Origin: Mesodorylaimus sp. YZB2_4
Taxonomy: Eukaryota; Nematoda; Enoplea; Dorylaimida; Dorylaimidae
Direction of reading: 5' to 3'
Length of the DNA: 64,000 nucleotides
Assembly (NCBI GenBank): GCA_030248295.1
Contig: JASANH010000626.1
Location: forward strand, 1,302,001 to 1,366,000
This document shows positions 34,978 through 48,028 of the stretch, in pieces (position 1 is the first letter of the stretch; every line of letters begins with the position of its first letter). The notes under the pieces were generated by a model. The model was not told where the DNA came from. It did not search any database and saw only the letters and a program-made list of their open reading frames with translations. The position numbers were made by a program, and so were the translations under genes.

Positions 34978-37900
34978 GCTGACTCTCCTCAGGTGACCTT
35001 GAATACGCTCCCCTGAAACATGGTATTGAATCTGTCTTCACGCTCAAATAGAACAGCTAACAACGAGTACTGGGCCGAAATATGGTCATCAAAAAAGCAT
35101 AGCTAGCTAGTACTGCATTTCGTACACGAAGCGCGCAAAACCGCTGATGCTACCACTGCATGACAAATAACGCAGTGAAGTAGGGCCACGCGATAGGACT
35201 TAAAAAATGTGTGATTTACCACGACACGCTGATCAAAATTCTAACCGCCAGAAAGGCACAGGGCCGAAGTGCTTGAATCTGTTTTCAATGGACACGCGAC
35301 GGGTCGTGTGGAAACACTCGCATTCATCCCAGTGGTCAAACGAGTCCTTGAAAATCAGATGGCATGCCCAATGTCCACAGATTAGCGTGTAGTGGTCTAC
35401 TATTGACCTTGATTGCCCAGCGTCTTGGTGAGTACGGGTAAGTACGCGTGTGCAACAAGAGCCTCTCAATGTGGTCAACTATAACCTAAACTCACCTATA
35501 CTCGAGCTTCCTCGCGTCGCTCTCTTGCTTTGCTGCTAATCCAAGAAACTAGGCCGCTTGCTCGCACAATCGAGCCAGTTCGAGAACTCGAGGGCCTCTC
35601 TTTTTAAAACACAGATTTATTCAGGGGGGGGGGGGCACTTTCAAGCAAATCACCGTCCGCCTACATAGAGGACCAGCTGGTCGAAGCAGACTAAATCGGT
35701 AGCTGGTAACAGGTGTGGCTATGGACGAAGGTAAAGAAACGGAGGACCTGTTCTAACCAAAGGAATTCCAGTATATTGCCCCACTCGGACGCATGATGAT
35801 GGGGAATACAGGGCGAGATTCTGAGGAAGCAGTCTGCATTCAAGCTTCAGTTGGCCGGGCGTCAGCCGTGTCTTATTTCCATAGAAATAGATCGGCTAGC
35901 CTGCTGGCCTTTGGACATGAGTTAAGCGAAAGTGAGTAAGAGAAAACTTTAGACATGAAAATGGTGCAAAAATATCAGACTGGCATAATAGCATTCTGCA
36001 CCTTTCCAGTTCCGTCTCTTTTTCCAGTAGCAAACATCAGCAAGCAAACACGGGCGAGGTCGTTTTGTCGACATTGTTCAACCTTTCTTGTCCCGGCCGC
36101 CGACAATGGTTCCATTCCATTATGTTGTCAAAAATGCGGGCGACAACAACAGCTTCGAATTGGACTCCCCTCGGCTATTAGGACTGTTGTGACAAGATGA
36201 GGCACGATGGGACAAGTTGCGCACAAACGATGCAACTCGATAAGGACTGGCCGCATAATTTGGATTCGTCCCGGGCATCAGTGTTGAAGAACGCGTTGGA
36301 GTTGGCCTTGCCCGAGCAGAAAGTGTGTCACTCGGCACCTTACTCCCCGAAATCGTCGTGGATAATAAGAAGAGCAGTTCATAAACGTGTCCACACTTGG
36401 TGTTACGGTGATTGCATTTACCAAAACATCGTCTCACGCCGCGTAACACAGGTTGGGACTGTTATAAAAACACAGCCACTACGCAATCTCCTTACTCGCG
36501 CTCCAATATTCTTTCTTGACGATATGGAACGGATGGACCGTGTCTGTCGGAAGTCGACTCCGCCGGGCGATCACACTGGCCTTTTTGCCCAAGACAAAAC
36601 TTCTAGAACGAGGACGAACTCGCGATGACATTTCCAACGAGAATCAAAATGCGCGTGAGTTTTTCCAAATCTGGGTTATAGGCGCAACGAAATGTGAACG
36701 CGAGAAACTGTTTTTTCGGACCTCGCAATAGAAATATTTTCTGCAAAGATCAAAAACTCGCCATAGTATAAATTGGCTTCGCCACGCCGATTCCATCGCT
36801 GCAGCCACTAATGACACATTTCTATCACAAGGTCGGCCACTACAGAATCTGAATATGGATGCGGCCTAGTGGCCAAGTATACAAAACAAACAACTCGCAC
36901 CTTCACCTAAAAAGTTTACGGGTACTCTACCCTGGGTTAAATGGACCAGTCAGGTCCTTGATTCAATTCCATCATTACTAGGCAAAGGGTCAATAGAGTG
37001 GACGTTGACCGTCAAAGCATCCCGACTTGTACTCGTAAAGGGTACGATGTAATACTGGATGGTCTGAAGGGCGTGGGGTCTAGATGCGGACGGGTCTTTC
37101 GGAACTTCCTCCCTACACAGCTTGATCACCATTGTTCCATTGGTTCCAGAGGCCATACGACAGAAAGGGGATAGAAAAGACCAAATGATGAAGACCGTTG
37201 GTCTTTATCATTTAGTATGTTAGCCCGTTCTGTCCTACCCGCTTTTTGTGGTAAGGGTCAGGTAACAAGCGAGCCGAACTATTCAGCAGAGGCATCATGC
37301 TCAGCAGAAAGTGCCAAAATGATGGTCCAGAATTCCGACTTCATAACCTTCCTATGCGCAAGCATTCCTAATCCATCCAACAGAAATAGAAACCGGTGCC
37401 TCGCCTGAAAATGGTACCTACTTTCCTAAATCGGTCCTTAAACTGCTCACCCGTCGTCGCACTTGCCACTTTGTCCTTCCTTCACACTCTAGTGTCATTC
37501 GGAGGCTAGTTTTTCAGCAAAAATTTTTCACGCTGAAAATGCCATTTCAATCAGTCTTCCGAGCCCGCCTCTTGCTCTTTGTCCAGGCGAGTCTAAAAGG
37601 GATGAGCATAAAAGGATAAGATCAGAGAACGCCTTTTCAGTTGGATGCAGCGAACAAAGTTTGAGAGCAGCTGAATAGGTGACTTTGTGCAAGCGATCAA
37701 AATGCGACCGATTTTCGGAAAGGGCAATGCAAAGCCAGCGCGTGACACCTTTGTCCAGGTATCATCAAGAAGTGGAAAAGTGGTCAAATACCCAAAAGTG
37801 GCTGTTGCAGAAAATTACCTGTAGTGTCATTTCGGAGATGTTTCCTGTGTTTTTGACTCCCAGTTTTTCATTAGCGTCTCAAATGTGACGCGAATTTCTC

Positions 37901-39911
37901 CTGCGTTCTTCAGGGAATCAATTTCACAAGAGGATCCTATAACAATCGATCCTCTACAGATTTAGATTTCAGCTTACAATTTCCATCAGAAAAGTAAAAC
38001 ATGCCGCCGTGTTTATCTAAAAGGGCGCTCTTATTCTACACTCTGGCGTAAGCGTATTGCTTACAAAGCTGCGAAGTTCTGCCGAGCGGAGATCAAGCTA
38101 ACAACAGCCTTCGTTAATATGTAGCATACTTAGTTTCCTGCTGGTCTTATAGGCGATAGCTCGTCTTGCTAATGAAGTCATGATTTGTACGTGACCGTGA
38201 CCGACACTACGGGTGACATCGCACACTGACGAGCACCAGCACACTCGTGACCTGTCTGACATTTCCAATCTCCTTATTTCTCTCAACCAATCAGTCTATT
38301 TTTATGTTATAACTACAGAATAGCCACGATGAATGGCCTAGACACACTGTCCTAACGCTGCCTTCGCCAGAGGTGGCCCACACAGTACATGCATGCATTC
38401 CTAGCTTGATGGTCAAAATTTCCGTTGAAAAACACTGATTTTTGGATAGCTCCTCTAAAAACATGCCGAATATCGAGCCTGAGAGAATAAGGATGACAAA
38501 GCTCAGAAGACTGTCCCTTTTAAGGCGCTTGGCCTTTGCAGGCAGGAAGCTTTGTATTCTCCCAAAGCTTTGAGATGGATCAATTTGATATTTGTATTCC
38601 GCTTTGTCAGATGGATCAAGTAATTGACAGCACTAAATGAAAACTAAAGGCATAAAAAAAAACAAGCAAGAAAGTAAGAGTCCCCATGGGAGCTGAATAT
38701 AAGGCACACAGTTTTTGTGTTAACTACGGCATTTTCGCCTATTCGCCAAAATTACCGCCTATTTTTATGCTAGCTTGGCAATTTATAGCTTCGTACAGTT
38801 GCTAACTGTTTTTGGACTTTTATCAGCTGGCTGCACAAATAGATCAACTAGGGCTCCACCTCCAAACGTTTTGCGTTTTCTTCCTTGTACCTTGTCTCAG
38901 CATCTGACTATAAAAAACTTCCGCCTCACGTTCGTAGTCCTTTGGCAGGACAACAAGACCAAGGGCTTCTTCCGAGAGGATGTTCTGCGCACGAACACAT
39001 GTTTATCCCTCAAAAAACGTGTGGCAATCATCCTTTGTCCAAACTAGGCTCCTTGGAACACGAAATCGTCGTATCGTCATGTATTTTCCAGTTAGGTCAA
39101 ATCAGGGCAAGAAAACATTCTTCACATGTCAATCTGTCATGATCACGTTCGACCCTTCTAAGTTTGTGAGCAATAGTACCTATTTGTAGCCGAGCATTAT
39201 CGATACTGTTCACAAATACACACGGATTGACGTGCATTGTACCTTTCTTGAAAAACAGAAAGGACGCAGCTAATTTAAGAGTTTTCGTTATAGACAGAAG
39301 AGGATGGATTCCCGACGCTGTTCAAGGACCAATGCTTTGTTGTCCTATGAATAAAGGGGGCTATTAACACTGACGTAGACGGAATTCGCCTTTTGAGTAC
39401 AGTCACCAATTCATTCGAATAACGACAAAACAGTTTTAATGATCAAGTTGAACTTTGTTAGCTAGCCCAGTTTTATCCGCGCTCTTCTGCCTCTTTGGAC
39501 CGATTTTCACTTTTTTTACATTTACATACGTCATACGTACATCCGACCTTCAATTCTCTAATCATAGAGCTCATTCACGCTCTTGTCTCGCATTGCTTCT
39601 CGTATGTCGACAAATGAGGCTATGCAAGTGCGAGGCTTGACCATAGAGGTCTACTCGGAAAGTCCTTGCTGGACACTTTCGCTCAATCACTAAAATGCTC
39701 GTATCTTAATTGGCCAAGCCGACATAACACAGAAAAACTTATTTTAAAGGACCCGTTGCCAAAGTAGGATACTCTGAAAGTATGATAAAGACTCCATGCC
39801 TAAAACAACACCACAATCACCATGGAAGCAAGTAAAGATTCTGATGTACTATCATTTCTCTCATGATGACCGTCATGCACACTTGCCCCGCAATTTTGAT
39901 ACTAACTCCCA
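34978..39911. other. Gene-poor interval
   Basis: About 4.9 kb upstream of the receptor and downstream of insulin-like gene 2, with no gene, RNA or element I can support. It contains a run of about a dozen G near 35626. Frames of up to 143 codons (36197-36628) show no domain and overlap antisense frames of similar length. Confidence 0.45.
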
Positions 39912-40418
39912 TCAAGTAGCGTTGCCATTGACGCAGCAGTAACCCTTCAATGTGTTATACGAGCATTGGTTTATGCAGCAGTCATCGACTATGCCTCGCT
40001 TTTGTCTGTGGCTGCCCGATATCCACGGATCTTCATCCTCGACTTGAGCGTTGCCTCTGCTTGCTTCATCCGCCCTGTGCATTAACTCGGGTTCATCGTC
40101 GGATAGCTGGTTCGCTAAGGAGATTTTGTTATCGTCCAAAGACCCTATAAGGTAAGAATCTATTTACTTAGCAAATTTAGAACAGAACTTTCAGGGCTTA
40201 CTTTTTGCAGCGGCTGTGCTTTGCACATTGTCCATGTAGACACCGTGGACGCAGTTATTACATATAGAGAGAACCATTTTAACCAACTTCTCACCGCATA
40301 ACCTGACACTGGCAGCACCAGCACTCGGTGTCACAAGACTGGAGGCCACGCAGGCAAATACCAAGACAGTCGCGGGTCGGAAATGGCTGGAGCAAAGAAG
40401 AGTTGTCATACTGGTCAT
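39912..40418 (-). CDS. Insulin-like peptide precursor 2
   Basis: 149-aa insulin-family prohormone. Exons 40418-40202 and 40144-39912, with a 57-nt intron in the C peptide at the same phase as in gene 1, so the two are paralogues. Signal peptide about residues 12-35 (TVLVFACVASSLVTPSAGA). B chain: VRLCGEKLVKMVLSICNNC (C-x11-C plus an extra Cys). An acidic C peptide ends in RQKR, and the A chain is GIVDDCCINQCSYN through GYCCVNGNAT. It keeps the canonical GIV start of insulin A chains, unlike copy 1. An upstream in-frame ATG at 40469 lies before a GCTTTCAG acceptor-like site and is probably in leader or intron sequence. Confidence 0.94.
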
Positions 40419-40527
40419 GGCTGTCGGTCCGAGTGGTGTATCTGAAAGCACAAAGGCCGATTGACACACGCAACCTCGCCTAGACCTGTATATCGCTTTA
40501 CCGAAGCTAGAGTCAGGCCGAAGCCAG

Positions 40528-40534
40528 CTTATAT
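40528..40534 (-). promoter_or_regulatory. TATA box, insulin-like gene 2
   Basis: TATATAA on the minus strand, about 110 bp upstream of the ATG. The implied transcription start is near 40500, and a short 5' UTR with a possible small intron ends at the TTTCAG before the ATG. Confidence 0.55.
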
Positions 40535-43500
40535 AGCAGTCATCATAACCTAGTCCAGGGGGCGTGGAAAGAGAAGCTAATTAGAGTCGTCCAGCAAGGA
40601 CTCGGCGAAGAGAGACGGAAAGACGTAGGTAGGGAGATGACCTTTACCGTTCCAACGGTGCCACTCACAAGATGGTCACCGAGCGATTCCCAATCGACAT
40701 AGGCAGCGTTGATGACAACTTAACCAACTATGTAATCTTCGAAACACTGAAATTGCAGGTCCTACTGATCGCGAATTAGTGAGCGAATCGTTTCGGGGAT
40801 CTGCTAATGAGCGTCACTTTATTGCCCCTCAGAGCGAAACAAAGCACGTGAGAAGAAGCACAAGGAAGTTACTGGGTTTGTCTTATAATAAGCTACGAAA
40901 TGTCAGTCATGCGCTCGAGAATGCTGGCGTCAATGCACGAGGAAGCTAGAGGGCTATGTCATGCACACAGCCATACGCCCCGTTTTTATAGCAAGCAAAG
41001 CAAGACCGCACGCAGTTTTGAAAACCTAGAGAAGGTGTGCCTGGGAAGGAAAACTTCCTATTTCCACAAGGATCGTGCATGATTAAAACTTTTCTTCGCC
41101 TGCCCGCGGTAAGCTTAACGTTACTTACAGTGTAAAGCAGATTTCAGGAGGCGAGGAGTGCTCCAATCCCTGCTCCAGCCAACGAAAGATAACCGGCTCG
41201 ATTGGACTGGCACGTGATGTAGAGCGGAATTTTGATCCTCATCAGTTTCGAGAACAATGTCTACGCCCCCCGCAAGTCATCTGACGGGAGGGGGAGCGCG
41301 TGAAGACATCGCAGGACACAATTTGTTAGGCCCGAATAACAAGTTCCATATTTGATCTGTCAGTGAGTCGCCTTATATTTTGAGAAGCCGCCCCGCTGTA
41401 CTCGCCCATCTGGGAGTTAGTAGGCTGTGAAAGTGCGTCAGCCAGATTCAAAGAAATAAATTATTGCCCTTCGCAGATGCTAGACGTAAACACCTTTGGA
41501 CATGCGTAGGAAGACATTGCACATTGATCAGACAGACAGTCTACGACCTCTGCGACCAATTGTGTCAGATTTCCGCTTACTGATGTTCTGATAAGGTAGC
41601 TTAGTATTAAAAGTGATAATGGCGCATTTTTTACTTCAAGACGCTCATCCGGTACATCGCGAAATAAAAACGGTCCATTCGAACATGCCTGGCAAAGAAC
41701 TGGCCCGGGACATAAAGCAGACGTAAGCAAAGTGGCTCGAGTGAACAGCATGGCAAGAGGAGCTTGAGATGGACAAAGAATAAGGTACAGTAGAGAATTT
41801 TAGAAAATCTGAGATCCTTGCTAATAGTTCTATAGTAGGCATTAAAAATCAGCCCTCTGACGGTCAGCCCATACGTTCGTGAGTTCCGCTTTTTCTGCTA
41901 GGTTATTTTAATAAAAGCGACTTACAAGAAGCAAAAACTAAGGCTCAGTAGTATTGTCTCTGGCCGTAGGAACCCTGATCTACACAGGCTTGTGTGGGTG
42001 TCAAGCCGCTATTCAAGGACGTAAGGTACTCCGAGCAGGCGGTCGCCAACTAAGGGCGTTAGACTACTTCAGAATAGCTAATACGCGCTTTTGTAACAAG
42101 GTACAATTGACAGACCAATAATAGGAAAGAATGAATGAGGGTTGTCTTTATTCGCAGTCGGCAATTGGAAAATCCCTTTCCGAAGCTCAGGATTTGTTGG
42201 TCATAATGTTTTGACGAGTTATCCCACGGTCATTACAGGTTCGAAAACGACAGACTTCTATACATGAAAGTAGCGGATTGTGTATGAACACAAAGCTGCA
42301 AAGGGCATCATCTGTCACCTACAATCTTGTTGATTCTATTTGCTCATTTCATACAGTATCACATTTCTAAACATTGATTAGGAACGGCAATGATGGGGCA
42401 AATGCCGGTTACTGGCCCGTGGTTGCTGACACGTCTAGACACTCTGAGAGGATAGGCAGCTTGTGCATGTTTTCATTCCTGTGCTGCTTTATTCCTATAG
42501 GCTCACTCGCCGCTATTGGGTTCGTTGAGTACAGTGGAGCACAGAAGGCACATCTAGTTCTTACTCAATCACAGTAACTTGGTTGATAAGATCTGCAAGA
42601 TTCTCTTGTGCTCCTTATTAAGGTGAGAATTTGCTAAATTAGTTTAAGGCTGCTTAGATAAGGTGCTTTGGGGTTTTTATGCGGTGCTATTACGAATATG
42701 TGAAGCTTATGATAGCTCGCACTATAACTGCGTCCAGATATTCTCGGAAAGTACCAGTACAGTACATTCGAATTTTGAGTCCTTTCTGGGTGCATCGGTA
42801 GGCAGAGTTGCACTGCGCTAGCAGACTCTACCTCAGCTGCGCCACGCATGCTATCTGGCTCCATATCAGTGGATAGCACGAGAAAGCTGACACTCACAAT
42901 GACGGTACCAGCCTATGATTCGTCAATTCTGCAAAAAAGCTAATAGTTTTTCTTGCGCAAGCTCTGTACTCGATGGTGCAGTCTGGATGACCTGCGACTC
43001 TACAGTAGTTTGACCACTCCATCACGTGACTATATCTAAAGGCATGCCATATTACTCACATTAAATAATTTACACGCAGACACGTTGACTCAACAAACAT
43101 CACATCCGCTTCGTTTGGACATGGGATGGTATTGTATTGTAGATAGCAAAGTACTGGCACCAGAGACCACTTGGTGGGCTCTACCATAGAAAACGGGTTT
43201 GAGCAAGCCAAACTGAATAACAGGACAACCAAGTGGTACGAACGGATCTCTCGACCTACAGTAGGATTGATAGGACCGCCTTGAGTAGGACCGCCTTTAC
43301 CTTCAGATACCTCTATCTGTTTTCTGTGGTGCGGCCTCAGGTCGCATACGTATTCGATCTCTCCACACAAGGTTTTCCAATCTTGAGGATCCCGTCACTC
43401 GTTGGCGAGTTAAAAACGAGCAACCGCGGTGCTGCGGACTCAGTGTTGGTCTACCCGTATTTCTGGCTGATCGTCCTCGGCTGACCTCTCAGCATGTAGC

Positions 43501-44538
43501 CTACTGTACATACTGTACCTCAGTGAGCTTACAAACCAGGCTTGTGATTCACCCAGTACTGTCGGGGCTGTAGAGGCTCTACTGGCAATCGATACTCGGC
43601 ACGGAGCCGGCAGCTGGGAGCGTCACCGTCAGGATGACGTTTCAGCCATATAGTAGGTCGGAAGACTTGGTTGGCTGCCCTGGATTTTTGTCACGGAGCA
43701 AAAGCTCCGCCGGTCACTCCCTTTAGTAACACCGACACAGTCGTACTACAAGATGGTCAGGATGGAGAGTCGGTAGCCTCCGGCAGAGCAGACATTCTAG
43801 GACGTCGGGCAACACGGATGAGCCTCAAATTTAACGTGAGGGAGCTGCGGTCAGTCTCTCCATCACCTGCCTGGGGCTGGGGCTGGGGCTGGTTTGCAGT
43901 CAAGGACATTCTCCATACGGAGATGCAAACTGCCCTAGCGAAGCCTCATTGAGGGGGAGCTGCCGCGTAGCTGGCCCTCCCACGACCTTTTTTGTAAGAC
44001 TTGATTCCTGGCCAGCTGTAGATAAAACGAACTTGCTCGAGTGGGCTATGAACAAAAGGTTTCTGGCCTTTTCAATATACGCTGCCACACTAACCCACTT
44101 GGAGCAAAGCCCTAAGTAAAATCATTATACAATTTACTGTCTACCCATCCATGCACTAATCACCACATTTCCAACCGCAATCACTGGTCTACCATTCTCG
44201 TCTGACGGAAACCTTTGCACATACGAGTAGCTTAATAAGCACAAGCGTGTTTACAGCTTATTCTCATTCCTGCATCACCAAGAATCCGTTTCCGCCGCAC
44301 TGCATCAGATATGCATATTGACCCAGCCTCCATACACTAATTACAACATACAATCAGTGACTGAACATCTAAAAGGGACAGCTGGTTCAGAGAATGGTCC
44401 TTACTCAAGTTGTAATATTCTATGTCCAAACACTTCCAAACCTGATACATCACCAAATCATAAGACTTCCAAATTCAAAATTGTTCAGATTCATGGTGGG
44501 TGTACTCATCATGTAAGCGCTTCTCATTTTAAAGCAGC
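40535..44538. other. Gene-poor interval
   Basis: Four kilobases between insulin-like gene 2 and the 3' end of the nuclear receptor gene. No gene recognised. A short (GGGGCT) triplication at about 43873-43890 could form a G-quadruplex; otherwise only small unsupported frames. Confidence 0.45.
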
Positions 44539-47500
44539 TTATGGAGAATTGCGGTCGGTGTCATCGACAGTGGCCCCTTCTTCATCATCCTCGTCATCCA
44601 TTCCAGTCGTCTCGATGCAAGCTGGAGAATTCCCATTGTCGCCCATACTCGCCCCGCTGCAAGCGGCCATAGTACGCATTGATGAGCCCAATATGTTGGT
44701 GCCACCATTTGAACCAACGCTGGCAATCGACGAGGACATTTGAACCAAAGATTCTTTACCAAAAATTTGTAATACGTCCATTTTCAAAATGAAAGGAATG
44801 ACGTTCTCGATTTGTACATTGCCGATAAGACCGGAGAAGAATAATTCGACCAAGATTTGTTTGTTCAATGATCTCAATGTTGGCAGCATCAACAACAGTT
44901 CGCTGAACCTTTCATCGCCTGCTTTAGTATCCTGCAATTTGCATGTCTCCGATTGACAATTAGCTTTACTGGACGGACTCTCCGATCGTTGGTTGTTCGT
45001 CGATGTGTATTGCTCATCATCATTTTGATCGCGTTGCTCCTCGTCCAAAGTATTTTCGTGACCGTTCTCCCCATTAGCTTCTTTCGCCTCTGCCACGTCT
45101 TGCGTAACCACATCGATTATTTTCTCGTTTTGAGAAGCTTCTTCCTGATCCATAGCGTCATCGGATTCGTTTTGACGTTCATCGTTGACTTGGCTGATAC
45201 AAACTTGACGTAATTCTTCGCAAGCACGCTTTCGGATAATACGGAATCTCTGAGAATTCGAAGTGCTGACTGAATCTGAAACGAGACACACATAAGCCAT
45301 AACGTTACTAAAGACCTAAGACTGGCAAGCCATGTATCACACAGCCCCATAGGACCTATCTGAACAGGAAGGCCTGCTATTCTGCTTATTCGTGTAGTTT
45401 TTTAGCCTGAATTCCAACGGATACATTGCGAACGTGCTTCCCTCAACCCGTTCCTTCAAGGCGCGAGCTTACCAGTCGCCGTAAATGCGATGACTTTCAA
45501 GTATCCAAATTCCGAATTGGAAATATTCATTTCTTCGTACAACCGAAGGAAGGCTTGCAAGCAGCCAATCTGTTCTTGAACCTCCTCGTACTTCTCCATT
45601 TTTAGTTGTCCCAATAAGGTGCAGGTGTGCAGATGGGTGGCCATGGCCGTTAGCATGCTGGACAAGCAGAACTGGTTCGCGCATTGCAACAGGCCGAGAA
45701 TGAATATTTCGCACCAACGTTGCTTCAAGACAGTCTCGCTTGTAGTATCAGGCCTAGAATAAGTAGACAGTAAGCCCTAGGCACGCCCGACCATTAGGCC
45801 TAAAATGGCTTACTTTAGATTCAGAGGCGCAATACTTTTCAACCAATGGACGGATAGGAACAGTAGTCGACTGGCCGTTTCGCATATGTACTGCATATTC
45901 AATACGGGGGGCATGGGCAATGGGCTGGGCAGCTCGAACGAGGCCATATCCGTGGTCAATAATGGGGCGCTGTCGAGCACGACCGTATCGGTTTCTTGTT
46001 GTTGAGCGAGCTCCTTGTCCATGCGCGCACCGCTCGACGACGATGAATCATGAGTGCGTCGTAGTTCGTCCTCGTCGTCATCCTCGTCATCATCGGCCGT
46101 GGCATTCGATCGTCCAGCGGTGACCGACATGTTGTTTCTATTATCGCTGTCGCCGTCCTCAGAATTGGCACCGCTCGAGCGTCCATTACCATTTCCGAAA
46201 GCGTCACTCGGACTTGTAGAAGGTCTCTGGCGACTTTGCTCGTCGGCGAAAAAGCCTCGACTCAACTGATGACCATTGTTATGGCCATTCAGGGCCAGCA
46301 AGACGGAATTTCGATTGCTTTGCACCTAAAAGGAAAACTTTAGGTTTACACCCTTCGGTAGCTGTACACAGTCAAGGGAGGGAGAAACATTAGCCGTCCC
46401 CCCGCAATGCCGACCTTTGCTTCCCCTTTGCATCCGCATGAATAGCACATTTTTCATAATGCTCTCAGCCCTGTGCGTGGTAATACCCAAGCCTAATCTG
46501 TTTTTGCTTTATATCTGCACCAAGTTCTAACGTCATTTTCAAAGGGGATTGTGATAAAGGTGATCCCACCCCCTCACATTGACAGAATTGCAAGTCCTCT
46601 GCCTTACCTCTCCATTTATAGCATTTCCCAGGCGTTGTAGCTTAGCAGGCGGTGGGAGGTGTTCAGAGTCAGCTTTCATATCTTCAGCCACACTTTCCAA
46701 GGCCGTTATGCCGCCCGAACCTGGACAAGAACCCGGAGGGCGCCTTTCAGCTTGTACAGCTACAAGCGAAGGACAAAAACGTTAGTGCTAGCCAGCTAGA
46801 AGTCACCTCTCGAAGAAGCTAACTTACACTCACTGCGCATGCCGCTGGCTAAACATTTCTTTAGTCGACAGTACTGGCAACGGTTTCGATGAAATTTCGT
46901 CACCGGGCAGTCTTTGTTACCGCGGCAGAGGTAGCCAATTTTCTGAAACAGAGGAGACGCGACATGTGGCAAGGAGACTACGGACAGTAGTAGAATGTTG
47001 TGCATGTAGCAAAGTAGAAGATGAGACGAGTAGGTACTGTCGGAGTCTCTATGGCACGTTAGTTCAACGGGCTCGAGTTTTGTGATTGACAAAGCTGATG
47101 CCCCAATTTTGGCAGGGGGCCCGAGAAAGGTATGTGCACGACTTACTTTGCGTATTGATCGCTTGAAGAATCCTTTGCAGCCCTCGCAACTGACCACGCC
47201 ATAGTGACGTCCCGAGGCTTTATCACCGCACACCACGCACAGGTCAGCCAAGGTGGCGGGGGTAGAGGGCGAGTTGGTGGCGGCAATGATGGCCGATGAT
47301 TTGTTCTGCAGAGGTTGTTGTCCTTGACTCGAATTGATCGGCGTGGCATTTGCCGATGACCCCGTCTGCTGCCGTGCACCATGACCCATGACTGTGCGCA
47401 TAAATTGCTGTAGAAGCGGCGACGCGCCAGCCGCTCCCGTCGAGGATGTCAGCTGCGGCTGTTTTTGCTGCGAACTCGGGGCGACAGTTGGCGTCGACGA

Positions 47501-47928
47501 GGACGCGGAAATGAAACTGGCAGTTGACTGCTGTCGTTGTTGCTGTTGTAGTAAACCGGCGGCCGCTACCTGTACAGTCAGTGCACGGCTAAACAAACGG
47601 CGTGATAAGACGTCAGAGAGTGGCGCATACCTGAATCATTGCCAACATAGCGCTGGGAGAACTGTACAGGTCGGTTAGGGAGCTCGGCGATGCGTGATTA
47701 TTGTTCATGGCGTTGGCCAGCAGGGACGTGGCCGTGGCCGATCTGCGAAGGTGACTCAGCGTCGGAGATGATGGCGGCGAGCAGGTCTGTCATGAACACA
47801 TCAGCAGTTAGGGCCTTATAGCGACACGCGAGTGGCTTAGGTCAGAATCGAGGATGAAGGGGGCGTAAATCAGCGGTAAGCAAAGATCTAATCAGGGCAC
47901 TTACCTCTCGTTTAATGACACCCTTCAT
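44539..47928 (-). CDS. Nuclear receptor, NR2C (TR2/TR4, HR78) type
   Basis: About 797-aa transcription factor. Exons: 47928-47905, 47786-47631, 47569-47147, 46942-46834, 46759-46608, 46325-45814, 45753-45473 and 45275-44539; phases all close. DNA-binding domain about residues 171-238: [15 protein letters not shown]-box [37 protein letters not shown], closest to Drosophila Hr78 and vertebrate TR2/TR4, which bind direct repeats of AGGTCA. The ligand-binding domain starts near residue 425 ([19 protein letters not shown]) and ends with [15 protein letters not shown] before the AF-2 region. The N-terminus is Ser/Gln-rich and opens with IKRE, a possible SUMO site. The reading frame stays open upstream of ATG 47928 to an acceptor at about 48029, so a further N-terminal exon is possible. 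Confidence 0.9.
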
Positions 47929-48028
47929 TTGTGACGAGATACAGTTCAGTAGGAAAGTTCCCACCACATGGACACCGGCGCTAGTGAGTTGGTTCGAATA
48001 ACAGAAGCGACCGCCGCGTTCCGAGGAC

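Noticed and set aside
43870-43892. Telomere-like GGGGCT repeat
   Set aside because: Only about three units, internal to the window; a microsatellite is the simpler reading.
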